The translations under genes were made by a program, and so were the position numbers. DNA of 64,000 nt from Methylomonas paludis (GTDB lineage Bacteria; Pseudomonadota; Gammaproteobacteria; Methylococcales; Methylomonadaceae), in contig NZ_CP073754.1 in assembly GCF_018734325.1 (NCBI RefSeq), forward strand, positions 2,418,001-2,482,000, written 5' to 3'. The stretch's first letter is position 1, and every line of letters starts with the position of its first letter. Of this stretch, positions 46,185 to 54,676 are shown one piece after another. Below the pieces are notes generated by a model. It saw nothing but the letters and a program-made list of their open reading frames with translations, ran no database searches and was not told the origin of the DNA.

Positions 46185-46921
46185 CATTGGCCATCATCGG
46201 CGGCACCGGACTTACCAAAATCGACGATTTGAATATCGTAGACCAGCAAAATCTGCATACCCCTTATGGTACGCCGTCCGCTCCTTTTCAAATTGCTGAA
46301 CTCAACGGTCAAACCATTGTATTTTTGGCCAGGCATGGTAATCCACATCGCATTCCACCCCATAAGATAAATTATCGGGCTAATATTTGGGGCTTAAAGC
46401 AGTTAGGGGTTCGTGAAATTATTGCGGTTGCTGCGGTCGGTGGCATTAGCGCCGCGATGGGTCCGGCCCATATCGCCATTCCCGATCAGATCATCGATTA
46501 CAGCTATGGCCGCGACCATACTTTCTTTGCTGATGATCTGGAGCATGTTACACATATCGACTTTACCCTGCCCTATGCGACGCATTTACGAGAACGCATC
46601 ATTCTGGCCGCAGAGCAATCCGGCATCGAAATCAGTCACAACGCCACTTATGGCTGCACCCAAGGCCCCAGACTGGAAACCAGCGCAGAAATTAAGCGTC
46701 TGGCTCAGGATGGTTGTGATTTGGTAGGTATGACGGGCATGCCGGAAGCGGCTTTAGCCAAAGAATTGGAATTGGCATACGCCAATATTTCGGTAGTGGC
46801 TAACTGGGGAGCAGGAATTGTAAGCGGCGAAATTACCATGGCGGAAATCGAGCGCAATCTGGAAACCGGTATGAATAAGGCTATCAAGTTGCTTACTGCA
46901 ACCATTTCGTTGAGTGCATAA
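46181..46921 (+). CDS. S-methyl-5'-thioinosine phosphorylase (MTAP/PNP family)
   Basis: This 246-residue purine-nucleoside phosphorylase-type enzyme starts MTLAIIGGTGL, with the phosphate-binding VFLARHGNPHRIPPHKINYR, YGCTQGPRLETSAEI and GMTGMPEAALAKELELAYAN. The GMTGMPEA form, rather than the MTTxPE of adenosine-specific MTAP, is what I associate with the Pseudomonas methylthioinosine phosphorylase, which also lies by nagZ. It releases hypoxanthine from methylthioinosine, which the adjacent phosphoribosyltransferase can salvage. Confidence 0.87.
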   Translation: MTLAIIGGTGLTKIDDLNIVDQQNLHTPYGTPSAPFQIAELNGQTIVFLARHGNPHRIPPHKINYRANIWGLKQLGVREIIAVAAVGGISAAMGPAHIAIPDQIIDYSYGRDHTFFADDLEHVTHIDFTLPYATHLRERIILAAEQSGIEISHNATYGCTQGPRLETSAEIKRLAQDGCDLVGMTGMPEAALAKELELAYANISVVANWGAGIVSGEITMAEIERNLETGMNKAIKLLTATISLSA

Positions 46922-46960
46922 ACCCAGGGTTTAGCTTAAGGAGACCAGGCGGAATAAGGC

Positions 46961-46996
46961 AAAAAAATGGATCCCGGACTAGCCGGCCGGAATCCA
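46961..46996 (-). terminator. Terminator for the small membrane-protein gene
   Basis: ATGGATTCCGG and CCGGGATCCAT (minus-strand reading) form a stem with one mismatch, followed by seven T residues. Orientation fits the minus-strand gene at 47221-47418, although it lies 225 bases beyond its stop. The rest of 46922-47220 shows nothing else. Confidence 0.65.
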
Positions 46997-47220
46997 TCAT
47001 CACACTGCTGCTCTTAGGAGTAGAGAGCTATCATCGGGCTTAAAACCAGCACAATTGCTTGATACTGGCTTGAATGCCGCACGCCATACTTAATTTATTG
47101 TTAATATTTGCCGATTAATACCGCAAATATTGCATTTACGATATTAAGTTCAGCACCAGCGCTGTCGATCAATCAAAACATTAGCCGCCTGGGAATGTCC
47201 GGTTGGCAGCCAATTTTTAC

Positions 47221-47418
47221 TTATTTGGTATTACCAGAACTATGCAGCACATCGTTGCGATATGCAGAGTTGCTGGAATCTTCTGCAATTGCTTTAGATG
47301 CAGAAGCATATTTATCATGTTCAGCGCTTTTCACCAGATAAATCACGCCGGCAAAAGCGATGACTGCGATACCGATGTAGAGCCAGAAATTGTCTTTTTC
47401 TTGTTGGACTTCACTCAT
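47221..47418 (-). CDS. Small single-pass membrane protein
   Basis: A 65-residue protein with one membrane helix (FWLYIGIAVIAFAGVIYLV, about residues 11-29), a short charged N terminus and a polar 35-residue C-terminal tail rich in Ser, Ala and Asp. AAGGTAGG lies about 7 bases before the ATG, a good ribosome binding site. I do not recognise the family. It is divergent from soxYZ, with about 115 bases between the starts, and might share regulation. Confidence 0.65.
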   Translation of the reverse strand: MSEVQQEKDNFWLYIGIAVIAFAGVIYLVKSAEHDKYASASKAIAEDSSNSAYRNDVLHSSGNTK

Positions 47419-47534
47419 TTTGTACCTACCTTATAGTTATTGATGGTGCTGAAAAGGTTTCAACGGTTATTAAGATATCAAATCAGGTTAAAATATTTTT
47501 GATCTACATCAATAAACAGCACTGTTTTTATAAT

Positions 47535-47987
47535 ATGTTGATAAATCGTCGATTTTTTCTGAAATTCAGCTTTTACACCGGCCTGGCCGGCGCATTATTC
47601 CGGCCCTGGCAAATTGCTCGGTCTGCCGGGGCTTTTAGCACCGGCTCTTATCAGGCTACGCTGTATAGTTTATTTGGTGAGCAAACCGTTGCTGTCAGCG
47701 ATCTAGTCAAACTGCAATTACCGGCAATAGCTGAAGATGGTGCCGTGGTGCCTATCACTATCAGTAGTGATCTGGACAATATTGAACATATTTGGATACT
47801 GGTTGAAAAAAACCCGACGCCGTTGGCTGCAGAGCTGGTTTTGACCAGCCCGGCTCTGGCTTTTATGACGACTAGAATTAAAATGGCGGAAAGCTGTGCG
47901 GTGGTAGTTGTGGTTAAAACCCCTGCACTGCTGCTGATGAATCAGCAATGGGTGAAAGTCATGCAAGGCGGCTGCGGTACCGGTTAA
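47535..47987 (+). CDS. soxY: Thiosulfate-oxidation carrier protein SoxY
   Basis: This 150-residue exported protein opens with a Tat-type signal (INRRFFLKFSFYTGLAGALF). Its middle region VSDLVKLQLPAIAEDGAVVP and IEHIWILVEKNPTPL fits the SoxY fold, and the flexible end VKVMQGGCGTG carries the cysteine that holds sulfur intermediates (canonical form GGCGG). The ATG at 47535 directly precedes the twin-arginine motif; an upstream frame to 47499 adds 12 residues. soxZ follows by 1 base. No soxAX, soxB or soxCD is adjacent. Confidence 0.93.
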   Translation: MLINRRFFLKFSFYTGLAGALFRPWQIARSAGAFSTGSYQATLYSLFGEQTVAVSDLVKLQLPAIAEDGAVVPITISSDLDNIEHIWILVEKNPTPLAAELVLTSPALAFMTTRIKMAESCAVVVVVKTPALLLMNQQWVKVMQGGCGTG

Positions 47988-47988
47988 T

Positions 47989-48303
47989 ATGTCCAGCATC
48001 AAGATTCGCAGCCAGCAAGCCGGCAATATGACCGAAATCAGAATTCTGCTTACGCACCCTATGCAAAATGGCCGTAACCGCGACCCGCTGAGCGGCAGGC
48101 TGATTCCTGCCCATTTTATTGAGGAATTGCAATTAAAGCTTAACGGCGTAGCGCTGATGACGGTGAATATGGCCGGCAGTATTGCCAAAAACCCTTATTT
48201 TGCCTTGCGCCTAAAGGATTTACAGCGGGGTGACATGTTGCAAGTCAGCTGGCGCGACAATCTTAATCAAACTGACAGTAGCGAATATAGGCTCGAATAT
48301 TAA
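47989..48303 (+). CDS. soxZ: Thiosulfate-oxidation carrier complex protein SoxZ
   Basis: A 104-residue SoxZ: IKIRSQQAGNMTEIRILLTH, then PMQNGRNRDPLSGRLIPAHF and FALRLKDLQRGDMLQVSWRD all match the family. It forms the SoxYZ heterodimer that shuttles sulfur intermediates in the periplasm; it has no signal and is carried out with SoxY by Tat. Translationally coupled to soxY. It is followed by the tandem repeat at 48335-48936. Confidence 0.95.
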   Translation: MSSIKIRSQQAGNMTEIRILLTHPMQNGRNRDPLSGRLIPAHFIEELQLKLNGVALMTVNMAGSIAKNPYFALRLKDLQRGDMLQVSWRDNLNQTDSSEYRLEY

Positions 48304-48334
48304 TTTTTAATGTTTGTACTCAGCAGCAAAGGAT

Positions 48335-48936
48335 GCTTTTAAAGAAGCTATGGGTGCGTTTATGGTTGATTTGGGCTTTGAGTGGTGGGCTTCCCTAATC
48401 CTGCTTTGATTAAGGCTGCGCTGCGAAAGCCCTCGATTCCACTGCGTTGCATCGAGGCTACGGGTCGCGATGACACTGGCTATAGTTATTTTAGAAGTCT
48501 TGGTGGCTTGCCTGGCGGTGAAGCCACCCTACATGGCTTTTAAAGAAGCTATGGGTGCGTTTATAGTTGATTTGGGCTTTGAGTGGTGGGCTTCCCTAAC
48601 CCTGCTTTGATTAAGGCTGCGCTGCGAAAGCCCTCGATTCCACTGCGTTGCATCGAGGCTACGGGTCGCGATGACACTGGCTATGGTATTTTAGAAGTCT
48701 TGGTGGCTTGCCTGGCGGCGAAGCCACCCTACATGGCTTTTAAAGAAGCTATGGGTGCGTTAATCGTTGATTTGGGCTTTGAGTGGTGGGCTTTAACCCT
48801 GCTTTGATTAAGGCTGCGCTGCGAAAGCCCTCGATTCCACTACGTTGCATCGAGGCTACGGGTCGCGATGACACTGGCTATAGTATTTTAGAAGTCTTGG
48901 TGGCTTGCCTGGCGGCGAAGCCACCCTACATGGCTA
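48335..48936. repeat. Three tandem copies of a 200-bp repeat
   Basis: Copies start at 48335, 48536 and 48736, each with GCTTTTAAAGAAGCTATGGG. They differ at only a few positions (for example TTTATGGTT, TTTATAGTT, TTAATCGTT near the start; the third copy lacks a few bases in the TGGGCTTTAACC segment). Each unit contains the stems CCTCGAT/ATCGAGG and GGTGGCTT/AAGCCACC. Short open frames inside (such as about 48583-48807) are by-products of the repetition. It lies between soxZ and the hybrid kinase. Confidence 0.93.
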
Positions 48937-48965
48937 AACGCGAGACTGAGTGATCGGCGCTTAAT

Positions 48966-51900
48966 TTAGCGGGCCAGGCTGAGTTTTTCTTGTTGGTCTG
49001 TCAGCAATTTGCGCAATTGTTTAATATCCGGCGGTTTAACCATAAATTCATCAAAGCCGGCAATTTTGGCTTTTTCCCGATCTTCGGCCCGACCATAACC
49101 GGTCAGGGCAATCAGTAATGCATTTGCCAGTTCCGGCTCCTGACGAATAGCCTGCGCCACTGCATAGCCATCCATGACCGGCAAACCGATATCCAGCACA
49201 ATCACATCAGGACGCTCGGCGCGGGCTGTTTCAAGCCCGACTTGACCATCATTGGCAATAGTCACCTGATGCCGGTCCAGGCGCATCAGCATGGCCATAC
49301 TGTCGGCGACATCGCGATTGTCATCCACCAATAGTATGCGCAACTTGTCGTGAGTCGGTGCTTTTTTGACCGGACTCACTATGGCCGGTACATCCGCAAC
49401 CATCAATCGGGGTAGGTGTACCACAAATTCGCTGCCCTGCCCGCTACCGGCACTAAATGCCTGCACGGTACCACCATGTTTTTCCACCAGACGTTGGACT
49501 AAAGACAAACCGATGCCTAAACCACCCTGGGTACGATGCAGGCTGCGATCCACTTGATAAAACAATTGAAACAGCTTGGGCAGATCAGCGCCATCTACGC
49601 CATAACCATTGTCGATAACCCGGATACAAATGTCATCAGCACTCGCTTCAACCTTGAGCTCGATATTTCCGCCTTCCTGGGTAAATTTAATCGCGTTATT
49701 GAGTAAATTGGCCACCACCTGGGCAAGCCGTACCGAATCCCCTTGCAGCCACACCGGCTCCGCCGGCAAGTTCAAGACAAATTTTTGTTGACGCGCCTCC
49801 AGCAAGGGCTGACAGGTTTCCACTGCGGTATTAATGAATTCGCGCATTTCCAGCCTGACTTGCTTTAATTCAATCAAATCCCGGTTAATGCGCGAGACAT
49901 CCAGCAAGTCGTCGACCAGCACGGTCAGATGCTTGATCTGCCGATCGATGATATCTGCAGACCAAAGCACCCGAGCCGGATCGGCAGGCGCCATTTTCTG
50001 GATTTCCAAAGCGTTGCTGATCGGCGCCAGCGGGTTACGCAATTCGTGCGCCAGCATGGCCAGAAAATTATCTTTATGCTGGTCGGCATCCAGCAAGTCC
50101 TGCTCAGCTCTCTTGCGTTCGGTAACATCGCTCATCAGGCCGAACTCCCTATAGCCTCTATCATCTTGCTGAATCAGGTACTCAGCCCTAACCCAAAGCC
50201 AGCGTATTTCACCATCGACACGACGAATACGGCATTCGATACTCCAACCCTGATATTCAGCTCTGGCTTGCCGAATACACTGATCCACTCTGGCTCGATC
50301 TTCATCCAGTACATGCTGCAGAATGATTTCGTAAGACCATTCGGTTGGCAGTTCCTGGTAACCAAAAATCTGCGCATGTCCTAGCGAACGCCAATGGGAC
50401 TTATCTGCACAATTAAGCTCCCAGGCTCCCATACTCGCTACTTCCAGACAAAAGCGCCAACGCTGTTCACTTTCCCGCAAACCGGTAGCCGCCAGCGTAG
50501 CTTCGGTAACATCCAGATTGGTGCCCACCACGGCGATCGCTTCACCTGCTTTATTTCGCCGCACCGTTTCCACGGCCCGAATATAACGGCACTGGCCGTC
50601 ATCACCACGCAATATGCGGAATTCCCGACTGCTTAAGCCCAACTGACGAATCGTGTTCTGGATAATTGCTTCCTGATCTGGCAAATCTTCCGCCAGCACC
50701 GCCTCACTCCAGGTGGTATAGGGGACAATACCATCCGGGGTGGGGGTAATACCATAAATCCGAAACATTTGTGCATCCCAACGCAACAGATTGGATTCCA
50801 GCTCCCATTCCCAGATGCCTACGCCCGTAGCTTCGGTTGCCAACAACATACGCTGTTCGCTTTCCCGAGTCGCTGCTTCAACTCGCTTGCGTTCACTGAT
50901 GTCGGTAACAAAAGCATAATATAATTCCGGCTGATCCTCGCTACCGGCCTTATAATTGACTAACAGTTCGACCGGCACGCGGTTGCCGTTCTTGCAAATA
51001 TATTCTTTTTCATAACGCACCGCCTGACCACTATTATGCAATTCTGCCAGCTTGGCTTGCTCGAATTCAAACCATTCCGGCGGGGTTAGCTCTGTAGCCC
51101 AGTTGATGGCATACAATTCTGCTGCTGAATAGCCGGTGAGTGTCTCAAATGCGTTATTGACCAGAGCGACACTTCCGTCCGCCCCACCAACGCCAATAGG
51201 TTGGGTGGAATTACAAATCAGCTCAGCCAGTAATTGATTTTCCTGTTGACTTGCCTTCAGAGTTTGCTGAACTCTGATGCGTTCCGAAATATCGCGAATG
51301 ATGGCGGTATAAATTTTTTCGGCATTTTTGCCGCTCTGGGAAATGGTGACTTCCAACGGAAACTCTTCGCCGTTTGCGCGTAAACCAATGACAATGCGTA
51401 CCCCCGCCATTTTGGCGCTGGGTATTTCACTAATGCCGAAACCCTGAATATAGTCAGAGTGTGCATGCCGATAATGCTCTGGAATAAAACGATCCAAAGT
51501 AGCGCCGATGGCTGCTTCTGCAGGACAGCCAAACATTTTTTCAGCACCCGGATTAAACAGTACAATCTTTTGTGCGACATTAATGGTAATAATGGCATCC
51601 ATCGCCGATTCGACAATATCGGCAAAACGACGTTGACTTTCGATCAGCAGGCGCTCACTGGCTATGCGGGCGCTGATATCGCGAAAACTCCAGACCCGAC
51701 CGACCACATCATCACCAATTCGTTGCGGCATGGAATAACGTTCAATGATCCGGCCATCTTTAAAATGAATCACGTCAAAAGAACTTAGCTCAGCAGCGGC
51801 ATAAATTTCATCCACTCTAGCTAAAAAACGTTCGGCATCCACTACCCGATCGACAGCCCTGGCTAATATCTCACTATCATACATATTGATGGCGATAGGG

Positions 51901-53114
51901 AAATCTATTTGCCACAAAACCAAAAACTGCTGGTTATATAAGGCTAGCTTATCCGACAAATCAACCACTAATATCGCATCGGTAGTGGATTCCAGGGTTG
52001 CTTCCAGCAAAGATAGGGATTTGGTCAGACGGCGATTGATAGTGAAGATATAAACACAGACGGTGCCGATCACCACAATTATCGCCAAAACACCCGCCAA
52101 CCCCAAATACAGCCAAAAAAGACTTTTGGCCGGCGGATTGGGCTGATACAGCAAGCCTTCAAGATTAAATTGGGCCGGCATCATGCCCAGCTCGGCATAG
52201 GTTTCCCCGATGCGCCACCAGCGCTCCGGGTTCATATGGCCTATCTGCACCAGTTCCGGCATGATTAATTTATGCAGGCTAGCGGCTTCGAAACGTAGCG
52301 CATCCAGGGTTTTGCCCGGCGCATAGCGCTGCTGAATTAATTGGCAGGTTTCATCGATATGTGTCAAGGCATATTCCCAGCCGAGCATACTGGCGCGCAC
52401 AAAACTTGCCACCTGTGCGGGATGTTTGTGCAATTTATACTGACTGGTAATTAAAACATCATTGTAAAAATTAACACCATAATCACGCGGAATGATTTGC
52501 CGATAATCCACTCCGGCTTTTTGCAGTTGATAGACTTCATTGCTGACATAGCCAAAATAAACATCGGAGCGGCCATTGATCAAGTCATCGATATTAATGC
52601 CGCTGTGTTCGGGCTGAATATTAACTTTGCTTAAATCAATGCCCTCTTTGTGCAACAGTGCCAGCGACTCGGCACTGCCTTGTAACATCAGGCGCTTGCC
52701 GGCAAAATCCAGGGGGGTATGTATCTCTGAGTCACCACGCACCAGTAATACTCCCGGTGAGTTCTGGACCACAGCGGCCAAAGCCACTACCGGTTTGCCG
52801 GCGATGTATTCCAGAATTACGCCACTGCTGACTATAGTATAATCAGCATGCCCGGCCAGCATATTGTCTACCAGAATTTGATCGTGGGAATTTTCTGCAG
52901 AATTTTGTAGGTAGGGCCGGCCTTCCAGAATCTCCACGTCCAGACCCGCGTCCCGGTAAAAGCCTTTTTCCAGCGCCATGTAATAACCGGCAAACTGAAA
53001 TTGATGAAACCATTTCAGTTGCAATCGAATTTTTTCCGGCTTAACATCTACCGCCGCTGCAGTTTGCATGGTCATTAATACCATTACAATCTGCAAGATC
53101 AAGATTTTAAACAT
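48966..53114 (-). CDS. Giant hybrid sensor histidine kinase with NMT1/THI5-like periplasmic sensor
   Basis: A 1382-residue protein. In order: signal peptide (1-22); a periplasmic NMT1/THI5 (SsuA-like) binding domain (about 27-320; RLQLKWFHQFQFAGYYMALE, KGFYRDAGLDVEI); a membrane helix (about 334-358); five PAS domains (about 370-490, 495-620, 625-750, 755-880, 885-1005); HisKA with HELRNPLAPISNAL (phospho-His about 1020); an HATPase domain with NLLNNAIKF and GGLGIGLSL; and a receiver domain whose Asp is in VIVLDIGLPVMDG (about 1307). It would sense a small molecule, perhaps a pyrimidine or sulfonate-like ligand, and phosphorylate its own receiver. No output regulator gene is adjacent. Confidence 0.93.
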   Translation of the reverse strand: MFKILILQIVMVLMTMQTAAAVDVKPEKIRLQLKWFHQFQFAGYYMALEKGFYRDAGLDVEILEGRPYLQNSAENSHDQILVDNMLAGHADYTIVSSGVILEYIAGKPVVALAAVVQNSPGVLLVRGDSEIHTPLDFAGKRLMLQGSAESLALLHKEGIDLSKVNIQPEHSGINIDDLINGRSDVYFGYVSNEVYQLQKAGVDYRQIIPRDYGVNFYNDVLITSQYKLHKHPAQVASFVRASMLGWEYALTHIDETCQLIQQRYAPGKTLDALRFEAASLHKLIMPELVQIGHMNPERWWRIGETYAELGMMPAQFNLEGLLYQPNPPAKSLFWLYLGLAGVLAIIVVIGTVCVYIFTINRRLTKSLSLLEATLESTTDAILVVDLSDKLALYNQQFLVLWQIDFPIAINMYDSEILARAVDRVVDAERFLARVDEIYAAAELSSFDVIHFKDGRIIERYSMPQRIGDDVVGRVWSFRDISARIASERLLIESQRRFADIVESAMDAIITINVAQKIVLFNPGAEKMFGCPAEAAIGATLDRFIPEHYRHAHSDYIQGFGISEIPSAKMAGVRIVIGLRANGEEFPLEVTISQSGKNAEKIYTAIIRDISERIRVQQTLKASQQENQLLAELICNSTQPIGVGGADGSVALVNNAFETLTGYSAAELYAINWATELTPPEWFEFEQAKLAELHNSGQAVRYEKEYICKNGNRVPVELLVNYKAGSEDQPELYYAFVTDISERKRVEAATRESEQRMLLATEATGVGIWEWELESNLLRWDAQMFRIYGITPTPDGIVPYTTWSEAVLAEDLPDQEAIIQNTIRQLGLSSREFRILRGDDGQCRYIRAVETVRRNKAGEAIAVVGTNLDVTEATLAATGLRESEQRWRFCLEVASMGAWELNCADKSHWRSLGHAQIFGYQELPTEWSYEIILQHVLDEDRARVDQCIRQARAEYQGWSIECRIRRVDGEIRWLWVRAEYLIQQDDRGYREFGLMSDVTERKRAEQDLLDADQHKDNFLAMLAHELRNPLAPISNALEIQKMAPADPARVLWSADIIDRQIKHLTVLVDDLLDVSRINRDLIELKQVRLEMREFINTAVETCQPLLEARQQKFVLNLPAEPVWLQGDSVRLAQVVANLLNNAIKFTQEGGNIELKVEASADDICIRVIDNGYGVDGADLPKLFQLFYQVDRSLHRTQGGLGIGLSLVQRLVEKHGGTVQAFSAGSGQGSEFVVHLPRLMVADVPAIVSPVKKAPTHDKLRILLVDDNRDVADSMAMLMRLDRHQVTIANDGQVGLETARAERPDVIVLDIGLPVMDGYAVAQAIRQEPELANALLIALTGYGRAEDREKAKIAGFDEFMVKPPDIKQLRKLLTDQQEKLSLAR

Positions 53115-53449
53115 TAAATAGGTATGCAGAGTGCTGCTGGTACATGGGTTACGGCTAAATAACTACGACTAAATGCTAATGGCGTAATGCCATTTATTGA
53201 CACCTGTTAAGCACATTAACGCAATAAGACAGATAGAACAAAGTGGCGGACATTTCAATATTAGAAATACTATTCTGTTTTTAGGTTAAAGTTTACCGAA
53301 ATAAAATTACCGGTCAACTAAAAACCTGAGCATTGATAATAATCGTTTCAAGGACAGGCAATAGCGCCACGTTATCAGCGACAACCATACCGGCTTGGCG
53401 AACTTAGCTGCTGGAGAAATTTTAGGCGCTATTGCAGAGATTGCCCTGT
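53115..53449. other. Intergenic region with an inverted repeat
   Basis: GGCAATAGCGCC (53357-53368) and GGCGCTATTGC (53425-53435) are inverted repeats at 11 of 12 positions, enclosing about 56 bases. It may be a terminator-like structure or a small degenerate element. Otherwise no gene or RNA is visible. Confidence 0.4.
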
Positions 53450-54406
53450 TCAGCTATGAGTTATTTCTGCGCCCTGATTACTGGCCGTTACCAACATAAA
53501 GACCAGATGGGTGCCGGCAAATGCTTGTTCGGCTTGCTGCAACATTGCTTGCGCTGCTACTGCTTTAACGGCACAGAATCCGGTCGGCCCCCATGAGGTT
53601 TGACCAATCGCGACCGCCCCAAGTTGTTCCAGCATCTGCATGGCCGCTGCCACTTCCGGACTGGTAAAAATTCCACCTTGGACTGCGGCAAAATGCTCAC
53701 CCACTGCAGCCTGCAAGGCGCTGATCACTGCCCCAAAACTGGTCAAATCATTTTCAGCCACCGCCGGAAGCGCCTGCATCAGTAATAAATAGCTGAGTTT
53801 TTCGGCATCGCTGCGCGAAAAAGCCGGCAATTGTTTAAACGCATTTATTTCCTGCTGGCCATGCAAACCCTGACCGCGCTGGTCAAATACCAAAATAAAG
53901 CGCCAATCTGCCGGAACTGGCAGATGCGCCAATAATGGCGGGGTCTGTGTAGTCGGGCCCCGACCACCATCGACCACTAGACCGCCTTTCTCAAACACGG
54001 CTATGCCTATCCCGGAGCGGGCGCCCCGCTCAGTCAAACGCGCAACATCACGAGCTGTCAAGCCCAAGCCGTAAAACTCGCTGAGGCCCATCCCTATTGC
54101 CAGACACATCTGGGTTCCAGATCCCAGGCCGACATGTTCGGGGATCGCCGATATCAGCTCAATCCGGAGATTATCAGACACCTGCATAACTTGACATAAT
54201 TGCTGGGTGAGCTGTTTAGCCCGTTCGGCAACCGGCCCGCTTACTTGTAAAATTTCTGCCTGACTAATTGAAACCTGGGTATTAATTTCCTTAAGTCCAA
54301 TACCAATACTGCCAAAGTCACGCCCCAGCGCTCGGCTGAGATCAATAAAGCCCATATGCAACCGGGCCGGCGCTAAAACCGTAACATTTTTGTACTGCGC
54401 TTTCAC
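53450..54406 (-). CDS. Beta-ribofuranosylaminobenzene 5'-phosphate synthase-like GHMP protein
   Basis: This 318-residue GHMP-superfamily protein begins VLAPARLHMGFIDLSRALGR and has the nucleotide-binding-type loop AIPEHVGLGSGTQMCLAIGM (about residues 90-109) and RSGIGIAVFEKGGLVVDGG. This pattern is that of beta-RFAP synthase, the first committed enzyme of tetrahydromethanopterin synthesis, which condenses 4-aminobenzoate with PRPP. In bacteria it is confined largely to methylotrophs and some planctomycetes with the H4MPT formaldehyde pathway. It starts at GTG. No other H4MPT gene is in the window. Confidence 0.9.
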   Translation of the reverse strand: MKAQYKNVTVLAPARLHMGFIDLSRALGRDFGSIGIGLKEINTQVSISQAEILQVSGPVAERAKQLTQQLCQVMQVSDNLRIELISAIPEHVGLGSGTQMCLAIGMGLSEFYGLGLTARDVARLTERGARSGIGIAVFEKGGLVVDGGRGPTTQTPPLLAHLPVPADWRFILVFDQRGQGLHGQQEINAFKQLPAFSRSDAEKLSYLLLMQALPAVAENDLTSFGAVISALQAAVGEHFAAVQGGIFTSPEVAAAMQMLEQLGAVAIGQTSWGPTGFCAVKAVAAQAMLQQAEQAFAGTHLVFMLVTASNQGAEITHS

Positions 54407-54539
54407 AAGCTGGGTTCCGCTGAAAATAAAAATAGCTTTATTATACCGGAAGTTGTCGGCTTTCCCGGCAGGAAAACCCTAGCTTCCTTAAAGGTACTTA
54501 AATTGGTTATATAAATAGTCATCATTGGGCGTTAATTCT

Positions 54540-54625
54540 GTATCATCTTTTTAAACAGTAAGTTAGCTGCGAATGATGCGCAGCACTGCGTTTAGCACAT
54601 CCTATAACTATATGTTTTTTAAAGC
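54540..54625. mobile_element. MITE-like element, copy E (core only)
   Basis: TTTTTAAACAGTAAGTTAGC, TGCGAATGATGCGCAGCACT and GCGTTTAGCACATCCTATAA match the core of copies B-D. The terminal GTAACTACTCAGCGT-type ends are not recognisable, so this is a decayed copy. Confidence 0.6.
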
Positions 54626-54631
54626 GATACG

Positions 54632-54665
54632 CCACAAAAAAGGGGGCTAATGCCCCCTTCTGTGG
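54632..54665 (-). terminator. Terminator behind the di-haem peroxidase gene
   Basis: GGGGGC and GCCCCC pair around TAAT, extended by partly complementary CCACA/TGTGG; the minus-strand stem is followed by six T residues. It lies 12 bases after the stop codon. Confidence 0.85.
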
Positions 54666-54676
54666 ATATGCTGCGC

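Noticed and set aside
48583..48807. A 74-codon open frame inside the tandem repeat
   Set aside because: It spans the junction of repeat units, its sequence is simply the repeat read through, and it has no ribosome binding site or recognisable domain.
48335..48936. Possible CRISPR array
   Set aside because: The repeated unit is about 200 bases with no variable spacers between units, and no cas genes are present.
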